Positions 63,629 to 64,000 of a stretch of 64,000 nucleotides of DNA are shown here, one piece after another. Origin of the DNA: Penium margaritaceum (taxonomy: Eukaryota > Streptophyta > Zygnematophyceae > Desmidiales > Peniaceae); the NCBI GenBank assembly GCA_023375785.1, contig SZWC01003917.1:12627-76626 (forward strand), read 5' to 3'. How positions within the stretch are numbered: the stretch's first letter is position 1; each line of letters begins with the position of its first letter. The notes below the pieces were generated by a model. That model saw only the letters and a list, made by a program, of their open reading frames with translations, did not search any database and was not told the DNA's origin. A program made the position numbers and the translations under genes.

Positions 63629-64000
63629 TCACACCGTGCTACTACTGACTGAAGGTCATTGTGCTTGGTAGTTGAGAACCGATATTCCCATAGCATTGTT
63701 TCCTCTCCTGGCCGTTTGTGACTCGTGTTATGGTTGGTCAACATTGACCACCCATATTGAAATTCTGTGGTCATGATCAGTGACATATGCCAAGTTTGGT
63801 TGTTTGGTGTGCATATTAGCCACACCGTGCCACCATGTATTGAAGTTATTTTTCCTGTCTAGTCAATACATATGCTTCTTAAACCATTGTCTCTCCCTCT
63901 GACTATTTGTGACTTGTGTTATGAGTTGTCAGTTTTGACCACACATAGTGGACATATTCGGTCGTAGTCAGTGACGTATGCATCCCTTTGGTTGGTCACT

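Larger units (their letters stand above)
60868..64000 (-). repeat. satellite in inverted orientation
   Basis: The same A-E monomers, now on the minus strand. Type A starts (minus-strand 5' ends) are at 61721, 62675, 63056 and 63819; 61721-62675 is a regular 954 bp. The block begins inside a D monomer at gcataac, immediately beside the conserved box. It contains a tandem D/C duplication, a single-N join and a B/C hybrid. No insert copy or F, G or H monomer is seen. Confidence 0.94.

Noticed and set aside
1-64000. Telomeric repeats, rRNA genes or 5S-type tandem genes
   Set aside because: No TTAGGG- or TTTAGGG-like runs and no recognisable rRNA sequence; the satellite has no conserved Pol III box outside the insert.

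Overview
The window is 64 kb of repeat-dense, heterochromatin-like DNA from a eukaryote, with no intact host gene that I can support. Almost all of it is (i) a satellite of about 191-bp monomers organised into higher-order repeats, (ii) four minisatellite families with 20-, 18-, 21- and 21-bp units, (iii) a roughly 0.5-kb tRNA-related (SINE-like) insert that has become part of the satellite, and (iv) one broken hAT DNA transposon. The species cannot be named from the sequence. The satellite architecture suggests a centromeric, pericentromeric or other heterochromatic block of a large eukaryotic genome, and the hAT fragment fits animals or plants.

Layout. Bases 1-54891 are mainly satellite in + orientation. 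The regular unit is five monomer types, A-B-C-D-E, repeating every ~954 bp (28292-29245 is a clean example). A longer unit, A-F-G[insert]G'-H-B-C-D-E, is ~1.99-2.01 kb (46292-48284, 6677-8685, 30198-32193). The 20-bp minisatellite (consensus gtgacccggctttggtttct) interrupts the satellite at 2799-4073 and 9249-21409; the larger array has its own nested higher-order repeats and a run of 41 identical units. Two sized gaps (24064-24393, 50023-50601) and two single-N joins (35137, 62905) lie in satellite or insert sequence.

From 54892 the satellite gives way to a composite minisatellite block: a truncated insert, an 18-bp array (55000-55613), a 21-bp array (55614-56380) and a second 21-bp array (56381-59048). 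The second array is split by a 5'-truncated hAT element (59049-60635) and resumes at 60636-60867. From 60868 to the end the same satellite continues in the opposite orientation, so the block marks an inversion point between satellite arms.

How the parts relate. Nothing here forms a pathway; the sequence records repeat turnover. I read ten hybrid monomers, and most switch type in or next to one conserved box (CGAGTCACAAATGGTCAG). Both complete minisatellite entries out of the insert occur within a few bases of the same site in it, and the two 20-mer arrays leave into the satellite at the same base, followed by a shared 6-bp deletion. The only protein-coding remnant is the C-terminal dimerisation region of a hAT transposase with an in-frame stop before its acidic tail.
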